In this document: positions 1 through 12,470 of the stretch, in pieces
How positions within the stretch are numbered: position 1 is the stretch's first letter
Layout of the letters: each line of letters begins with the position of its first letter
Source: Limnanthes douglasii subsp. nivea
Taxonomy: Eukaryota; Streptophyta; Magnoliopsida; Brassicales; Limnanthaceae
Assembly (NCBI GenBank): GCA_036936605.1
Contig: JAUPFV010000001.1
Span: 30,699,900 to 30,763,899 of the forward strand
DNA length: 64,000 bases
Reading direction: 5' to 3'
Notes under the pieces: model-generated
Database searches by the model: none
Seen by the model: the letters and a program-made list of their open reading frames with translations, nothing else
Told to the model about the DNA's origin: nothing
Program-made: the position numbers and the translations under genes

Positions 1-61
1 GATGCAATGGCCAATCATTTGAAACTGCTAAAGGAATAAATTAACGAATAGAGGTAAACTT

Positions 62-2170
62 TTATACCGGAGAAAATGTCTCAGAGTAGTCAACACCATA
101 AATTTGAACGTATCCTTTTGTTACAAGTATTGCTTTAAGTCGAGCTATCATCCCATCTGGATTCACTTTGACATTAAAAACCCAGCTACAACCAATAGCT
201 TGCTTTCCTGCATGTAAATTAACCAATTTCCAAGTACCAGTATCTTCTAATGCCTTTATCTCTTCAAACATTGCAACTTTCCAACCAGAATGACATAAAG
301 CTTCACGAACAGTTTTCGGAATAGAAATATAATCAAGAGTTGCAATAAAAGCTTTTGTAAAAGGTGAAAATTGATCTTATTTTTCAAAAGATTAAATTGG
401 ATAAGTACATTTTCTTTTACCTTTTCGATGAGCAATAGGAAGGCCAATATCGGACTGATTATCGTTCGTAACAGGATCCGAAGATGAAAGAATCGGCAAT
501 GGGCATCTTGGAGGAGGTTTAGGACGTCGGGAATAAACATGTGTAATGGGAGGTCGAGATGGTGGAGGAAGTGCAATAGATTGTGTAACATAATCAGTTT
601 TGGTAATGCTAGGGGACTGAACTACAGAATAAATGAGGAGGTCATCTTTATCTGTTTGAAGGTTCACAGTAGGCCCAATTGGAAAAAATGAAACATGCTC
701 TAAAAATGTAACATCTCTAGACACGACATGCCGGTTAAGTGAGGGAGAAAAACATTTGTATCCTAATAAACTCTAAAATATCCAAGAAAAATACATTTTA
801 AAGATTTGGGATGTAATTTTATACGATTAGGACTAACATCTCTAACGAAACAAGTACAACCAAATATGCGGGGTTCAATATGAAATAAAGGTTTTGAAGG
901 AAAAATCACTGAATATGGAATTTTATTATGAAAATAGAAGACGGAATTCGATTTATTAAATAACAAGCAATGGAAACAGCATCTGCCCAAAATATTTTTG
1001 GCACTTTCATTTGAAAAAGAAGTGCACGAGCAACTTCTAGAAGATGTCTATTTTTTCTTTCAGGGATACCATTTTGAGATGGTGTGTCTACACAAGAGGT
1101 TTGATACAAAATTCCATGTTGTTCCATAAAAGATTGAAATGCAGTTGAACAATATTTTTTACCATTATCATTTCTTAAAATACGAACCGGATAATTAAAT
1201 TGAGTATTAACTTCTTCATAAAATTTGCAAAATATAGAAAATAATTCTGAACGATTTTTCATGAAATAAATTCATGTAACTTGAGAATGATCATCGACAA
1301 AACTAACAAAATACTTAAAACCCGTTTTAGATATGACTGAACAAGGATCCTAAACATCTGAATGGACTAATTCAAATTAAGACTCAACTCGTTTATTGAC
1401 ACGAGGATATGATGGAAGACGATGATGTTTAGCAAATTGACACGACGCACGTTCCAATGAGATTATATGTTTAAATTGGGGATACAGTTGTTTAAGAGAG
1501 GCTAAAGATGGATGACTCATACGACAATGAGCTTTAAATGAAGATTGGACACTAGAACATGCAATTGAGTTATTGTTATGTTTATTGAGATAGTATAGAC
1601 CTCTAGACTTATACCATTTACCAATGATTCTTTTCAACGTAAGATCCTGAAACAAACAATAATCATAATAAAATGTGACAAAACAATTTAAATCTTTAGT
1701 GATTTTGCTCACACAGATTAGGTTAAATGAAAATTGAGGAAAATTTAAAACGGAAGTCAAAGAAATATTTTCGTTTAAATGAACAGTTCCAGAGCCTAAA
1801 AAAATAGATGATGATCCATCTGCTAATGTCACATCTGAATGATGTGTGTTTGTAAAAGTTGAAAGAAGTTTTGGATTACCAGTCATGTGTTATGTGGCAG
1901 CGGTATCAATGACCCAATCTAATGATGAAGAAATAAAACATTTTGAATTACTTGATCTGGAAGCTGCACTATTTGTAATGATTATTGGTACTTGGAAAAC
2001 TGAGCATATTCTTCCGCAGAAAGCACAACCGATGCTCTAAAATATTTCTTAGTAAACTAGGGTTGTCGTTGTGTTTGTTGTGGTTGTTGTGTACGGTACT
2101 ATTTTGTATGACCGAATTCATGACAATAGAAACACTTTATATGGCTGAGATTTCGAAAACCACGTCTTAA
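62..2170 (-). pseudogene. Copia gag-pol remnant (zinc knuckle, GAG-pre-integrase, integrase, RT start)
   Basis: Pieces in order on the minus strand: a gag zinc knuckle near 2100-2140 with CFYCHEFGH followed by an in-frame TAG, so the last cysteine of CCHC is lost; a GAG-pre-integrase block 1886-1377 with an H..C-rich end; an integrase block 1262-763 with the second catalytic Asp in RNDNG and the Glu in NGIPERKNRHL; the first integrase Asp region (HSDV) lies in 1370-1263 next to a stop; and an RT start 271-62 with the WVFNVK..DG motif and a YSETFSPV end. Several frame changes and stops make this a dead copy. Confidence 0.85.
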
Positions 2171-2254
2171 TCTATTTTCTTCCATCGGATAAAATTAAGA
2201 ACGGGTATGAAGGGTATGAAAAAAAAGGTTGTAAAAACCCTAAAACCCTAAAGG

Positions 2255-2266
2255 GCTCTGATACCA
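2255..2266 (-). other. Copia primer-binding site (initiator Met-tRNA)
   Basis: The minus strand reads TGGTATCAGAGC immediately after the LTR. This is the canonical sequence complementary to the 3' end of plant initiator methionine tRNA used to prime copia reverse transcription. Confidence 0.88.
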
Positions 2267-2471
2267 TGTAGAAGTATAAATAGATTTTTTATTATTGGCA
2301 TTTTATTTTGTACAGACTAAAGCCATATATATATATATAGACTCGGAATATATTCTAATAATATACTATAATAATGTCTAGTCTACCAAAATAATGTATA
2401 TAATATTTTATAATTGACCATCGACTATAATAAACTATGTAGTCAAATATCTTCTATTATTTCCACTAACA
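2267..2471 (-). repeat. Copia 5' LTR, 205 bp
   Basis: On the minus strand it begins TGTTAGTGGAAATAATAG and ends in ..TTCTACA, the TG..CA form of a copia LTR. It directly abuts a tRNA-Met-type primer-binding site. The LTR is AT-rich and contains an (AT)n tract near 2325-2338. The matching 3' LTR lies outside the window, so LTR divergence and age cannot be read. Confidence 0.85.
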
Positions 2472-2973
2472 TAGTTTAATAAATGGTTGGTAATTTGGGT
2501 AGATTTTCTTATTTTTATTGGATTTATTTGTTGTTTGTGTTGGGACTTTGTTTATAGATTTCCGGATAAACTCTGAAGTCTTGTTTTAACAATTTCATAT
2601 TGAAATTATTTTGGTGGTTCTCCAAAATTTTCAACCGGATAAAATCAGAGCGTATGCATTTGAACAACGAGAATGAATTTTTGTTGTTGTTTTTCTTCTG
2701 TTACAGAACCATACTTACTTATTCAACCAAAATTCTCCTAAAACAGTTTTATGTCCAAAAACGGTTAAAATTTCAAATGATAAACTGACTAAAAATTTAA
2801 ATTCAAATTCAAATTATTTTTCAAATTCAAATTTCCATGAATTTTCATAATAGCTTTGTCATTCAAAATAAATCTAACCCGAACAAGGATCCATCCATTG
2901 GACCCACTAATCATAATATATTCTAATAAGCGTGTACTCCACACTCTCCGACTTACTCAATAATATATTAGGA
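2472..2973. other. AT-rich spacer, no gene seen
   Basis: The first bases after the LTR (TAGTT) would be the copia target duplication, but the partner is outside the window. The rest is AT-rich with short AAATTCAAATTC-type simple repeats near 2795-2835. I see no coding or RNA gene signal. Confidence 0.5.
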
Positions 2974-3217
2974 CTACATTGGTCGACTAGTTAATCCAAT
3001 TACACTAAAATATCCAACAGTTTGCTCATTCGGTTCTGGTTGGTTCAGGTTAGGGCTCATATCAACCTGAGAGATCCTGGAATATTTTGAACTAGTGGTC
3101 CCGCAAAAGATGGAAGATGGTGTCAACATTACAAAAGGGAGAGAGGGAGTCAACAATGTAATTTGCTATCTTGCATGCTCATAAAGGTCAAGGTATAGTA
3201 TCACTTAAGGATACACC
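2974..3217 (-). pseudogene. Truncated duplicate of the KCS promoter and N-terminus
   Basis: The minus strand matches the 5' end of the KCS gene at about 26320-26560. Shared blocks include TSSKxSRxxQV just upstream of the start Met, an MxPxxxxPxPNQ..NEQT N-terminus, the promoter phrase around GCATGCAAGA, and ATACACC. Homology stops after about 15 residues, so the enzyme body is missing. The promoter part is cut at GATACACC (3210-3217) by the hAT insertion and continues at 23754-23806, where AACATGTGAAAC aligns with CCATGTGAAAC at 26560-26571. It is a relic of a tandem KCS duplication. Confidence 0.75.
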
Positions 3218-3430
3218 TAGGGGTGGCAAATGGTTCAGGAACCGCGGTTCAAAGCTGACAATCTGTTTATGAACTGGCGGTTTAACTGCAAAACTGGCAC
3301 ATTAGGACTGCAAACCGGCAGGACCGCAAACCATTAGGACCGCCAAACCGGCAGGACCGCAAACCATTAGGACTGCAAACCGGCAGGACTGCGAAACCAC
3401 GGTTTATTTGTAAAAAACCGCGGTTTATTG
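3218..3430. repeat. hAT left terminal and subterminal repeats
   Basis: After the terminal inverted repeat come at least six short direct or inverted motifs built on GGACCGCAAACC and CCGCGGTTT, within about 200 bp. The same motifs recur at the right end (23610-23745). Clustered subterminal motifs are where hAT transposases bind. Confidence 0.75.
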
Positions 3431-3749
3431 GTAAATATTATAAACGTTTTATTTATTTTATAACCAAAATGTTATATTTAAAAAATATTGAGATATTGCA
3501 TATTATTATAGAATTATTATTACATTCTAGTTAATATTAATTTGTTTTGGTTATTAATCTTTTAAGTGTTCTAATTATTATATAGTCCAAAATTTTAAAT
3601 ATTACTTATGTTATTATCACATTTTGAATATTATTATTATGTTTTTAGATCTAATATTAGTAGTGTTGATTTTAATATTACAAACCAAAACTATATCTTA
3701 TCATGTTAAAATATTACAAATTTTATGGTTATAATTTTAATATTACATT

Positions 3750-3896
3750 TTGAATTTTATTACTCTGATTTGGTTTTAAATATTACAAGTGTTTGTTATT
3801 ATTTTTTAAACCAAAATCATATTTTATCATGCAAAAATATTACAAGTTATATTTATTATTTTTAATATGACATTTTGAATTTTATTATTGTGATTA
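3750..3896. repeat. 89-bp AT-rich tandem array, left piece
   Basis: Units contain TTATTATTGTGATTTGGTTTTAAATATTACAAGTG. The array was split by the LINE insertion and continues at 21118-21470 on the other side. Confidence 0.6.
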
Positions 3897-3908
3897 TGTT
3901 TTTTTTTT

Positions 3909-4224
3909 CCCCAAGAAAGTTTTTCATATATATTAAAATGAAGTTTTACAAGACTGCTAAATACAGTCAAAGAGCACAAAGCTCATTGATTTACAAAACA
4001 TGTAACTAATTAACAAACTTTTGCATTTACATAAGCAGCATTTTCTTCTCTTAATCTTTCGTCCTTCTCAACCATTTTCTTTCAAGCCAGCACTTATCTT
4101 CTACAGCTCTTCACCTTTTACTTCTTTGCTGATAACCTGATACCTGCAATCAAAGATAAAAACATGTAGTCAAGTCCTTCGACTTGCTAAACAATGTCAG
4201 ATCAAGTAATGAACAGATCAAGTA
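3909..4224 (-). other. LINE 3' UTR
   Basis: This non-coding stretch lies between the end of ORF2 and the poly(A) tract (plus-strand T run 3899-3908). Confidence 0.6.
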
Positions 4225-6061
4225 TTAAGTATAACGGAAGTTTCCCAAGCCCAAGATATCAGCCCTTAATATGCTAGATAACTCACAAAAGTTGTGCTGA
4301 GATTGAATACAAAAGCTATTTTTAACTTTCAAAGCATGTTTAGACAGCCAATCTGCAGCCAGATTTTGCTCCCTATAAATGTGCCTATAGTCATTTGTGA
4401 AACTATCAACTGTCTGCAACACAATAAGCTATGTTCTAAGTACCAAGGACTCAAACCAGAAGCTAGCATATTAAACAAAGCTAAGCAATATAACTCAATA
4501 TCAACTAACTTAAGACTATTCTCTTTACAATATGTTAAGCTATTTAATAACCCAGCAACTTCTGCACAAATAGGAGAACTCTTTCCTATCACATCCCCTT
4601 TAGCCTTTATTATATTACCTAATTTATCTCTTATTATACATCCAAAACTAGATTCACCATTGATTAAAGAAGACCCATCACAATTAAGCTTAACACGATT
4701 ACTTGTTGGCTTAACCCACTTAATGTACATGAAAGGTTTGGCAAGCTTTATATGATTAAAACAACCTAGCTGTTTAGCTGAATTAAAATCAGGGGACCAA
4801 TGCTTCCTAGATAATACATGAGCCAAATCTAATGAAGTAATCATTAACATGACCTGTCTCAATATCTGTTTATATGAAGAAGAAATATTACTATGCCTAT
4901 ATTTATTCCTGGCTTTCCAGATGCTCCAAATAATCATAGAAGGCAAAACAGTTCTAACATGAACTCTCTTATAAGTTGATAGAAACCAAATATTCACAAT
5001 GTGATTAATAGTCATGTGTTTTCCTATAAAAATATTAAACGTTTCAGAAAAGAAACTCCATACAAGCCATGCAGTATCACAAGAGACAAATACATGATGC
5101 AATGATTCAGTGCTATCACAGTACATACACTTACTAGCTAGATGAAAACCTTTATATTGAAGTATAGTATCAACACTAATCAAATTGTTCAAGACTCTCC
5201 AAAGACAAAAATAGCATTTTTTAGGAGATAGATTGTTCCATATTTTATCTTTAATAATAGATGAAGGATGTTTTTGTCTTAGTTCTAACACAGTCTCCTT
5301 TAACTTAAAAGATCCATCACTAGACAGCTTCCAAATAGCAGAATCTAAAGCATTTAGGTTTATATGTGTTGTAATGATCCTATCAACATATTGTAAAGGC
5401 AAACTATTTTGAAGCTTAAGCATATTCCAAGTATCATTAATGATATATTCATTGACTTTAGTTTGCTGATAATGATGATAATTAGTATCAGTTAACAAAA
5501 TTAATGGTTTCATATCATTCCATTGATCTAGCCAGAAATCTATATTACCTTGGCCTATTTTCCACCTAACATGCTTCTCTGCCTCTAGCCTAACCTCCAA
5601 CATTCTTTTCCAAACTTTCGAATCAATATTCCTTAATCTAGCTTGCAAAGGATGAATACCATTACAATACTTAGAATGTAATAACTTAGACCATAAGGAT
5701 TTTTTACTTCGAAAAGAGAACCATAATTTATAAGCAAAGGCAGTTTGAATATCATCTAAATTTCTAAAATTAAGACCATTCTCCTTGAATGGCTTACATA
5801 GACTTGTCCAGTTTGTCCAGATCATACTTTTGTTAAACTCATTACAACCCCAAAGAAATTTATTTAACAGCTTATTAAACCTAGAAATAACTTTTAGAGG
5901 TAGTTTTACTGATTGCAAGTAATATATATGATAAGACATAAGTACTGAATTTATTAATGTCATCTTACCACCAAAAGATATATGTTTAGAGTTCCAGTCA
6001 TGAATCATATCCTTAACCTTATCTATTAAACCTTCAAAATGTTCAGCAAAGTTATTAGAAT
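4225..6061 (-). pseudogene. LINE ORF2, C-terminal half (RT end, zinc-binding domain, RNase H)
   Basis: This continues the LINE ORF2 that is broken at 6061 by the gypsy insertion. It begins with the RT thumb region (residues like HFEGLIDKVKDMIHDWNSK), followed by the RT-associated zinc-binding domain with IWNNLSPKKCYFCLWR and CMYCDSTESLHHVFVSC. A plant-type RNase H domain follows, with LNCDGSS and CAEVAGLL. Near 4415 the frame shifts and the RNase H end (NLAADWLSKHAL) continues in another frame to a stop at 4225. Apart from the insertion and that frameshift the frame is open over about 1.6 kb. Confidence 0.88.
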
Positions 6062-6531
6062 TGATGAGTCCGAATTCAGAGTGCTCCCCGGAAGGGCATC
6101 CCAAAGTAAATCTCTCCGTGAACCGGACAGGCTCCAAGAACTTAATTCGGACAGGACTTTTGAACCGGGCAGATGACTTCGAACACTGCAAACCCAAAGC
6201 AGTTCGAACTATGACTAAAGTACTAAAAAACCTAAACACTATCTGACTAAGCTACCTACTCATTTACTTAAAACTCATGGGTCTTTAAACATGACTCGGG
6301 TCCATTAAACTTGACCCGAAAGCCCATAAGGGCCCAAATTACATACTATAAATACCCAACCACCAGCATTAACTATGGGTAACAAAAATTTACTGCTGCC
6401 AAGCTGCTCAATTCTCACTCCACCTTGAAATATCTTAAAACACCTTCACACCACCCTGAAACACCCTCACGCCGCCTTAAAACTCCACTTGAAATTACCA
6501 GCCTACCCTCAGGCTACTTTTATCCTCACCA
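6062..6531 (+). repeat. Gypsy 5' LTR
   Basis: The 470-bp TG..CA repeat contains a TATA-like CTATAAATACCC at 6347-6358, which probably sets the start of the retrotransposon transcript. It is two differences away from the 3' LTR. Confidence 0.93.
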
Positions 6532-6532
6532 A

Positions 6533-6552
6533 ATTGGCGACCATAGTGGGAG
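6533..6552 (+). other. Gypsy primer-binding site
   Basis: TTGGCGACCATAGTGGGA follows the 5' LTR after one or two bases, in the position and style of Tat-lineage primer-binding sites. I did not assign the tRNA with certainty. Confidence 0.6.
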
Positions 6553-6604
6553 GCAACGGTGCCTGAATCCAGTATTCAAAACCAAGTAAAGAAATTCTGT
6601 CCGA

Positions 6605-9600
6605 ATGAATCCGGATAATCCAGAGCTTCCACCAGCTTTGCTCGAAGTGGTGGAAGAGAATGATGAGTATACTGTCCAAGAGCGCGACAGGTTAAAACTT
6701 GAGATAGAAGCTCTGAGGGCTGAAAAAGCCAAGATGGGCGTGAAAGAGAAATCCAAAGCATCAGCTGCTCACCACACCGATAACCCAAGAGAGCATGGGG
6801 TTTCCAAAACTCATGAGAGCACTAAGAAGACGCATGCCAGCTCTAAAAAATCTCATCGGTCCAAGCCTGTGGAGAGTTCTGACTCGAGTTCAGAGTCTTC
6901 GGACAGCTCTTCGGACAGTGAGGGGAATGAGAAGTCCTTGTCCTCTAGCAGTGATGAGGGACGAACCAAGAAGAAACAAAAGCAAGTTAAAAAGTATTCC
7001 AGAAAGAGAGATCACCATGGAAGAATGAAAAGGCATATTGGAAAAGGGTCATCTCACCACCGGAGGTATACGGACAAGATGTTGATGGATCCTTTTGCCT
7101 TCCATGATGAGCCAGGTATCTTTGCAACTCCTAATGAGGATACCGTGTTCAGTCGTGGAAGGAATTGGAGGCAGTCTCCAGTGTCTTCTAAAATCCTATC
7201 CGGAAACCTCCCCAAGAGGTTTGATAGCACCAAGATGGAGAAGTATGATGGCAGTACTGATCCGGACAATCATCTGGAGCAATTTAAGAACTTCATGATG
7301 AACTTTGATGATGATGATAAACTACTCTGTAGGGCATTCTCCCAATCATTTACGGGAAGTGCTCTGAAATGGTACAACAGCCTGCCTCAGGGTTGTATTA
7401 AAGACTTTGATACTTTTTGGGTGGCCTTTCGAAGGCAGTTTGTGGGAAGTAAGGAGCTGAAGGGCAATGGAGACACAATAATCCATTGTGCCCAGGAGCC
7501 AAATGAGTCGTTAAAGGAGTACATAAGTCGTTTTGTAAACACAAAGAATGGGTTGGCTGATTGCTTTGAACAGGTAGCAATAGCATCCCTGAGACAAGGT
7601 TTGAACCCAGGCAACCTGGCCGATTTGGTGACCAGGAAGAAAGCCATGACCTGGGGAGGATTGCTGAACCAAGTTGGCAAGCAGATAAATGTTGATGAAA
7701 CGAAAAAGACCAGGGTGCACAGACAAGTGAGATCCACCCCGGTGGCACCGACTCCAAATCAAAACCAGTCCGGGAACAAAGCAAGAGAAACCGGACAGGG
7801 GCATGGAAGGGGAAAGGCTCAGTCTCAACCAGCTGCTCATGCACAAAGTCAACAGTCTAGAAACAAAAGAGGGTCGTGGGTCCAACCGGAGTGGTTTGCA
7901 GAGCTCAAAGAAAGTGTGGCAACCATTTTCGAGAAAACAAAAGATGAAGTACACTACCGGAGACCGGCAACCTTGCAGTCTCCCAGAGAACATCGAAATA
8001 ATTCCTTTTGCCAATACCATAATGATATTGGCCATACTACCGATGATTGCATAGCGTTGAAACAAGAGGTACAGAACTTGATTGAAAGAGGAAAGTTGGG
8101 TGCATACGTTAAAAGAAGAGGAGGCAACAGGCCTGACAACACTCATAGGGTTGGTCCAAGCAACGCTGCCCCGGAGGGGGCTATGGTAATAGTTGAAAGG
8201 TTTGACGTGGAGTCCGAGTATTTGGATCCTGATCCAACCAGAAACAGAGTGGGTACTATTGAAGAGCGTTCTAGATCAGTCTTCGGGCTCATTAAATTCT
8301 TCGAGTCACTGACAATCTTCGGAGGGGACACTATGACAGCTCCTACCACCTCTTCAAGAAAAAGACATGTTCATAATTTGGCCTCCCAGCTAGAAGGAGG
8401 CATGACATCCTATCAATCTCCAAACTCGTTCCCATTCATAGTTTTCGATGAGGATGATTTGAGAGATATTGCTGGCCCTCATGAGGATGCTGTTGTCATA
8501 GGAGCATCTATAGGGGGCAATGAGATAAGGCGAATTTTGGTGGATACTGGAAGCTCTGCCAATATCCTTTTTCTAAACACTTACAAGAAAATGAGAAATC
8601 CAGCTGTGATACAAAAGTCGGACAGATCAATCGTGGGCTTCACGGGCAGCTCAGCTGATGTGATCGGGGAGTTTGAAGAAGAAGTGTTGTTGGGCAGAGG
8701 CCCCTTCAAGAAAATGGTTAGAATACTCTTCATTGTGGTGGATTGTCCCACCTGTTACAATGCTATTCTAGGGAGATCATGGCTCTCTAGGATGCATGGA
8801 GTGGCTTCGACAGTCCATCAGTGTCTGAAATATGCTGTTCAGGGGCAGGTTGGGGTTGTCCAGAGCAGCCAAAAAGTTGCAAGAGAATGTTATGCCACTG
8901 CCTTGGCTCCACGAACGCTCGGGGCAGTCCGTATAAATGACCAATAGCAGTTTGAGGGCCTTTCTGGGGGTGAGGGTGAAATTGATGACCCCAGAGAGAC
9001 CCCCGGAGTGTTGATCCCAGTTGAGGAGGTTGAAACATACTGCTTAGAAGAAGGAAAAAATGTCAAGATAGGATCCAAAATGCCACCGATGTTGAAAGAA
9101 GGAATGTTGAAATTCTTGAAAGACCATCAGCATGTTTTCGCTTGGTGCAATGCTGATGTTACTGGAGTTCCATCAGAGGTGATTTCCCATCACCTATCAG
9201 TCCGGAGAGATGTGGCACCAGTGGTACAAAAAAGGAGAGCTTTCTCAAAGGAAAAGGCTGATGTCATTGTGCAGGAGGTTGACAGACTCACAAAGATGGG
9301 GCATATTAAAGAATCTCAGTACCCTTTGTGGACTGCCAATCCTGTCTTGGTAAAGAAGAAGAATGGTAAGTGGCGTATGTGCATTGACTTCACAGACCTC
9401 AATCGAGCTTGCCCAAAAGACTTGTATCCGGTTCCCCGGATAGATTAGTTAGTAGACTCTACTTCAGGGAACAAGCTACTCTCCTTTATGGATGCATTCT
9501 CCGGGTACAATCAGATCCAAGTGGATCCAAAAGATCAAGAGCATACCACTTTTGTTACTGATAGAGGTTTACACTGCTACAAGGTGATGCCCTTTGGTTT

Positions 9601-12002
9601 GAAAAATGTTGGGGCTACTTATCAAAGGTTGGTCAATAAGGCGTTTGTTGATCAAATTGGAAGAAATATGGAGGTTTACATTGACGATATGATGGTGAAA
9701 AGCGTGGATGAGCAGTTTCACTTGTCCGACCTCCAAGAGACTTTTGCCAACTTGGCCAAAGTGAATTTAAAATTAAACCCTGAAAAGTGTGTGTTCGGAG
9801 TGCAGTCCGGGAAGTTCTTAGGGTATATCATAAGTGAGCATGATACAACCCGACCCGGACCAACTCAATGCTTTGTTCCAGATGGAGCCTCCTCGAAACA
9901 TTAAAGAAGTGCAGCGTTTAACGGGGAGGTTGGCAGCCTTGAACAGATTCATCTCCAGGTCTTCGGACAGATGTGCTCCATTCTTTCAAACCTTGAAGGG
10001 TGCAAAGGGGTTTGAATGGACACCACAGTGTGATGAGGCATTTAATGAAATCAAGAAGCATCTGTCCTCTCCCAAGACCTTGTTTAAACCAGTCGATGGG
10101 GAGACTCTTTTTGTATATCTGGCTGTTTCAAGTTGTGCCATCAGTGCTGTGTTAGTAAGGGAGGTTGATGGGTATCCTCACCCAGTGTACTACATCAGCA
10201 AAAGCTTGATTAATGCTGAGAGGCGTTACTTGAAACTTGAAAAACTAGCTTTGGCTTTGGTGATAGCTGCAAGAAAAATGAGACCCTACTTCCAGGCTCA
10301 TCATATCATTGTCCGGACATCTTTCCCTTTAAAGAATGTCCTTCAAAAAGCAGACATCTCGAGCAGAATGACAAAGTGGTCGGTAGAGTTGGGGGACTTC
10401 GACATAGACTTTGCTCCTCGGACAACAGTAAAAGCTCAAGCTGTGGCTGATTTTCTGGTCGAATTCCATTCTGATAGGGATTCAGAACAACCTGCTGATT
10501 CAAAAGACAAAAAAGTGTGGATTGTCCGAACAGACGGAGGATCCAGTACCATGGGATCTGGGGCAGGAATATGTCTCACTTCCCCCTATGGGGACAACAT
10601 GTTCCAAGCTATTTGTTTTGCTTTCAGGGCATCCAATAATGAGTCCGAATACGAAGCAGCTATAGCTGGGTTAAAATTGGCATACATCTGTGGAGCAAAA
10701 AGGGTCAAGCTACTAAGTGACTCCCAATTGCTTGTCCATCATGCTCTAGGCCTGTCAGAGGCCAGAAAGGAGCAATTGATCAAATACTTGCTCCTCCTTA
10801 AAAATGAAGCGTCAAAGTTTAAAGCTGTTGTCTATGAGCACATCCCCCGGGCAGAGAATGAATTAGCAGACTCATTGGCAACGATAGCATATACGGAGTC
10901 CTACCCATGGATCCATGTGCTTGAAAGCCCTTCTATTCAACTTGATGAAGGTGAAAAAGAGGAAGTCTTTGAAATACAAGTAAACCGGCCTCAAGACTGG
11001 AGGTCTCCTCTAATGCAATATTTGTCTGATGGCATCGTGCCCTTGGATAAATCACAAGCCAGAACATTGAAACACAGGGCTCGTGGTTTCATTATGATTC
11101 GAGAAGTATTGTACAAAAAGTCCTATAGCAAACCTCTCCTACGCTGTTTAGGGGATCATGAGTCACAAATGGTTCTCTCTGAATTGCATGATGGTGAGGG
11201 ATCAGCCCATTGTGGATTTAGAGCTTTGACAAGAAGAGTGCTTCTCTCCGGATATTATTGGCCATCAATTATGAAAGATGCTAAGGAGCTGGTAAGGAGG
11301 TGTGACCCATGTCAGAGATTTGGTGTCCCCCAGAAGATAACAACAGACAATGGGCCACAGTTTGATAATAGAGAGATGGAGAGCTTATGTGCCTCAAGGG
11401 GTATTCAGCATCGCTTTTCTTCACCTTTCCACCCACAGGCCAATGGGCAAGTTGAGGTGGCTAATAGAACAATACTGTCCGGATTAAAGAAAAACTTAGA
11501 AAGGGCTGCTGGGAAGTGGCCTAGTTATCTACAAGAAGTCCTGTGGGCCTATCGGACAACACATGGGGCTGCAACACAAGAATCCCCCTTTGCCTTGGTT
11601 TATGGGATGGATGCAGTGGCTCCCATTGAGAAGACACTCCCCTCCTTTCGTGCTCATAACTTCTCCGGACAGGCTAATGAGATGACAATTAGAAATCAAC
11701 TTGATTTAATTGAAGAAAGACGAGTAAAAGCTCATCTTAGAATGGCACACTATCAAGGCTTGATGAGAAGCAGGTTTGCTTCTAAAGTTAAAAGAAGGGA
11801 TTTTCAACCAGGAGATAAAGTATTGAGAAAAGTTTTCTTGCACACCAAGGAAAAGCTCTTCGGAAAGCTGGCCCCAACTTGGGAGGGTCCGTATACTGTG
11901 GTTGAAAGAATCAAGCCTGGGACATACTAGTTGGAAGACAAAGATGGCAGGGTTTTAACTCACCCTTGGAATATTGAACACCTTCGAATGTACTTGGAAT
12001 AA
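6605..12002 (+). pseudogene. Gypsy gag-pol polyprotein, broken
   Basis: One frame runs from ATG 6605 to about 9840, interrupted by TAG at 8945-8947 and 9446-9448. A 1-bp frameshift near 9840 moves it to the frame that ends at TAG 11928-11930, with the family's normal end at TAA 12000-12002. Domains: Ser/Lys-rich N-terminus; gag core (residues ~235-330, with ALKWYNSLP); a zinc motif CQYHNDIGHTTDDC; protease LVDTGSS (~645); RT with YIDDMM at ~9675-9695; RNase H (SKSLINAERRY); a second RNase H-like domain (RTDGGSS..SDSQLLVHH); integrase HHCC zinc finger (..HCGF..CDPCQRF). The integrase core is missing its first catalytic Asp region: CQRF at ~11320 jumps directly to the segment with TDNGPQF. Confidence 0.92.
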
Positions 12003-12470
12003 AGCTTATGTAAATATTTACTTGTTTAAACATCCATGTAAATATTTGGGGGCATACCGCTTCCTCTCTTCGGCGCCACGGAGAGTTTTCAATAAAACTC
12101 GATGCTTTCTTCAATAATTTTCTAAGTTTTTGCAAAATTCTGTTGTTTGTCATACTACCCGGACTGAAAGGACTAAAGGCTATTTAAATTCTAGCCAGAG
12201 AAATTAAACACTCTCACAATGCAATAACTCAAAGCTACTTAAATTCTAGCTGTCTAAAGTAATAAAAGAAGAAGATGGTTGAGTAAAATAAAAAGCATTC
12301 ATTCAACAAACTTAAAGTTGCCTTGGCCTTCCAAGGACTTTTTGAACATGTTTGGGCACAGTACAAAAATTTGTCCGAATAATACGGACACCATCACAAC
12401 AAAGGTGCCTTGGCCTTCCAAGGACTTTAGTTCAAAACAAAAGATAAACAAAACAAATTATGAATTAAGG
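12003..12470 (+). other. Gypsy spacer between pol and antisense gene
   Basis: Non-coding. It holds a direct repeat of about 27 bp, core GCCTTGGCCTTCCAAGGACTT, at 12314-12341 and 12401-12428. The core is itself nearly palindromic (CCTTGG..CCAAGG). The second gypsy fragment has the same pair in diverged form near 63629-63651 and 63700-63722. It probably contains the 3' end of the antisense transcript. Confidence 0.55.

Larger units (their letters stand above)
1..2471 (-). mobile_element. Ty1/copia retrotransposon, 5' portion, decayed (runs off the left edge)
   Basis: Read on the minus strand the order is LTR (2471-2267), primer-binding site (2266-2255), gag remnant with zinc knuckle (~2170-2100), gag-pre-integrase (1886-1377), integrase (~1370-760), linker (724-392) and the start of the reverse transcriptase (271-62). 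That order, integrase before RT, is diagnostic of copia. RT continues beyond position 1, so the 3' LTR is not visible. Gag is reduced to about 350 bp between PBS and the gag-pre-integrase region, where a full element would have about 1 kb, so most of gag has been deleted. Stop codons and frameshifts interrupt the polyprotein, so it cannot be autonomous. Confidence 0.9.

Noticed and set aside
4294..4755. 153-codon plus-strand ORF
   Set aside because: It is antisense to the LINE RNase H domain and has no features of its own.
6605..8946. Long minus-strand and alternate-frame ORFs under the gypsy gag
   Set aside because: They are shadows of the gag reading frame; no domains, and the sense frame explains the codon pattern.
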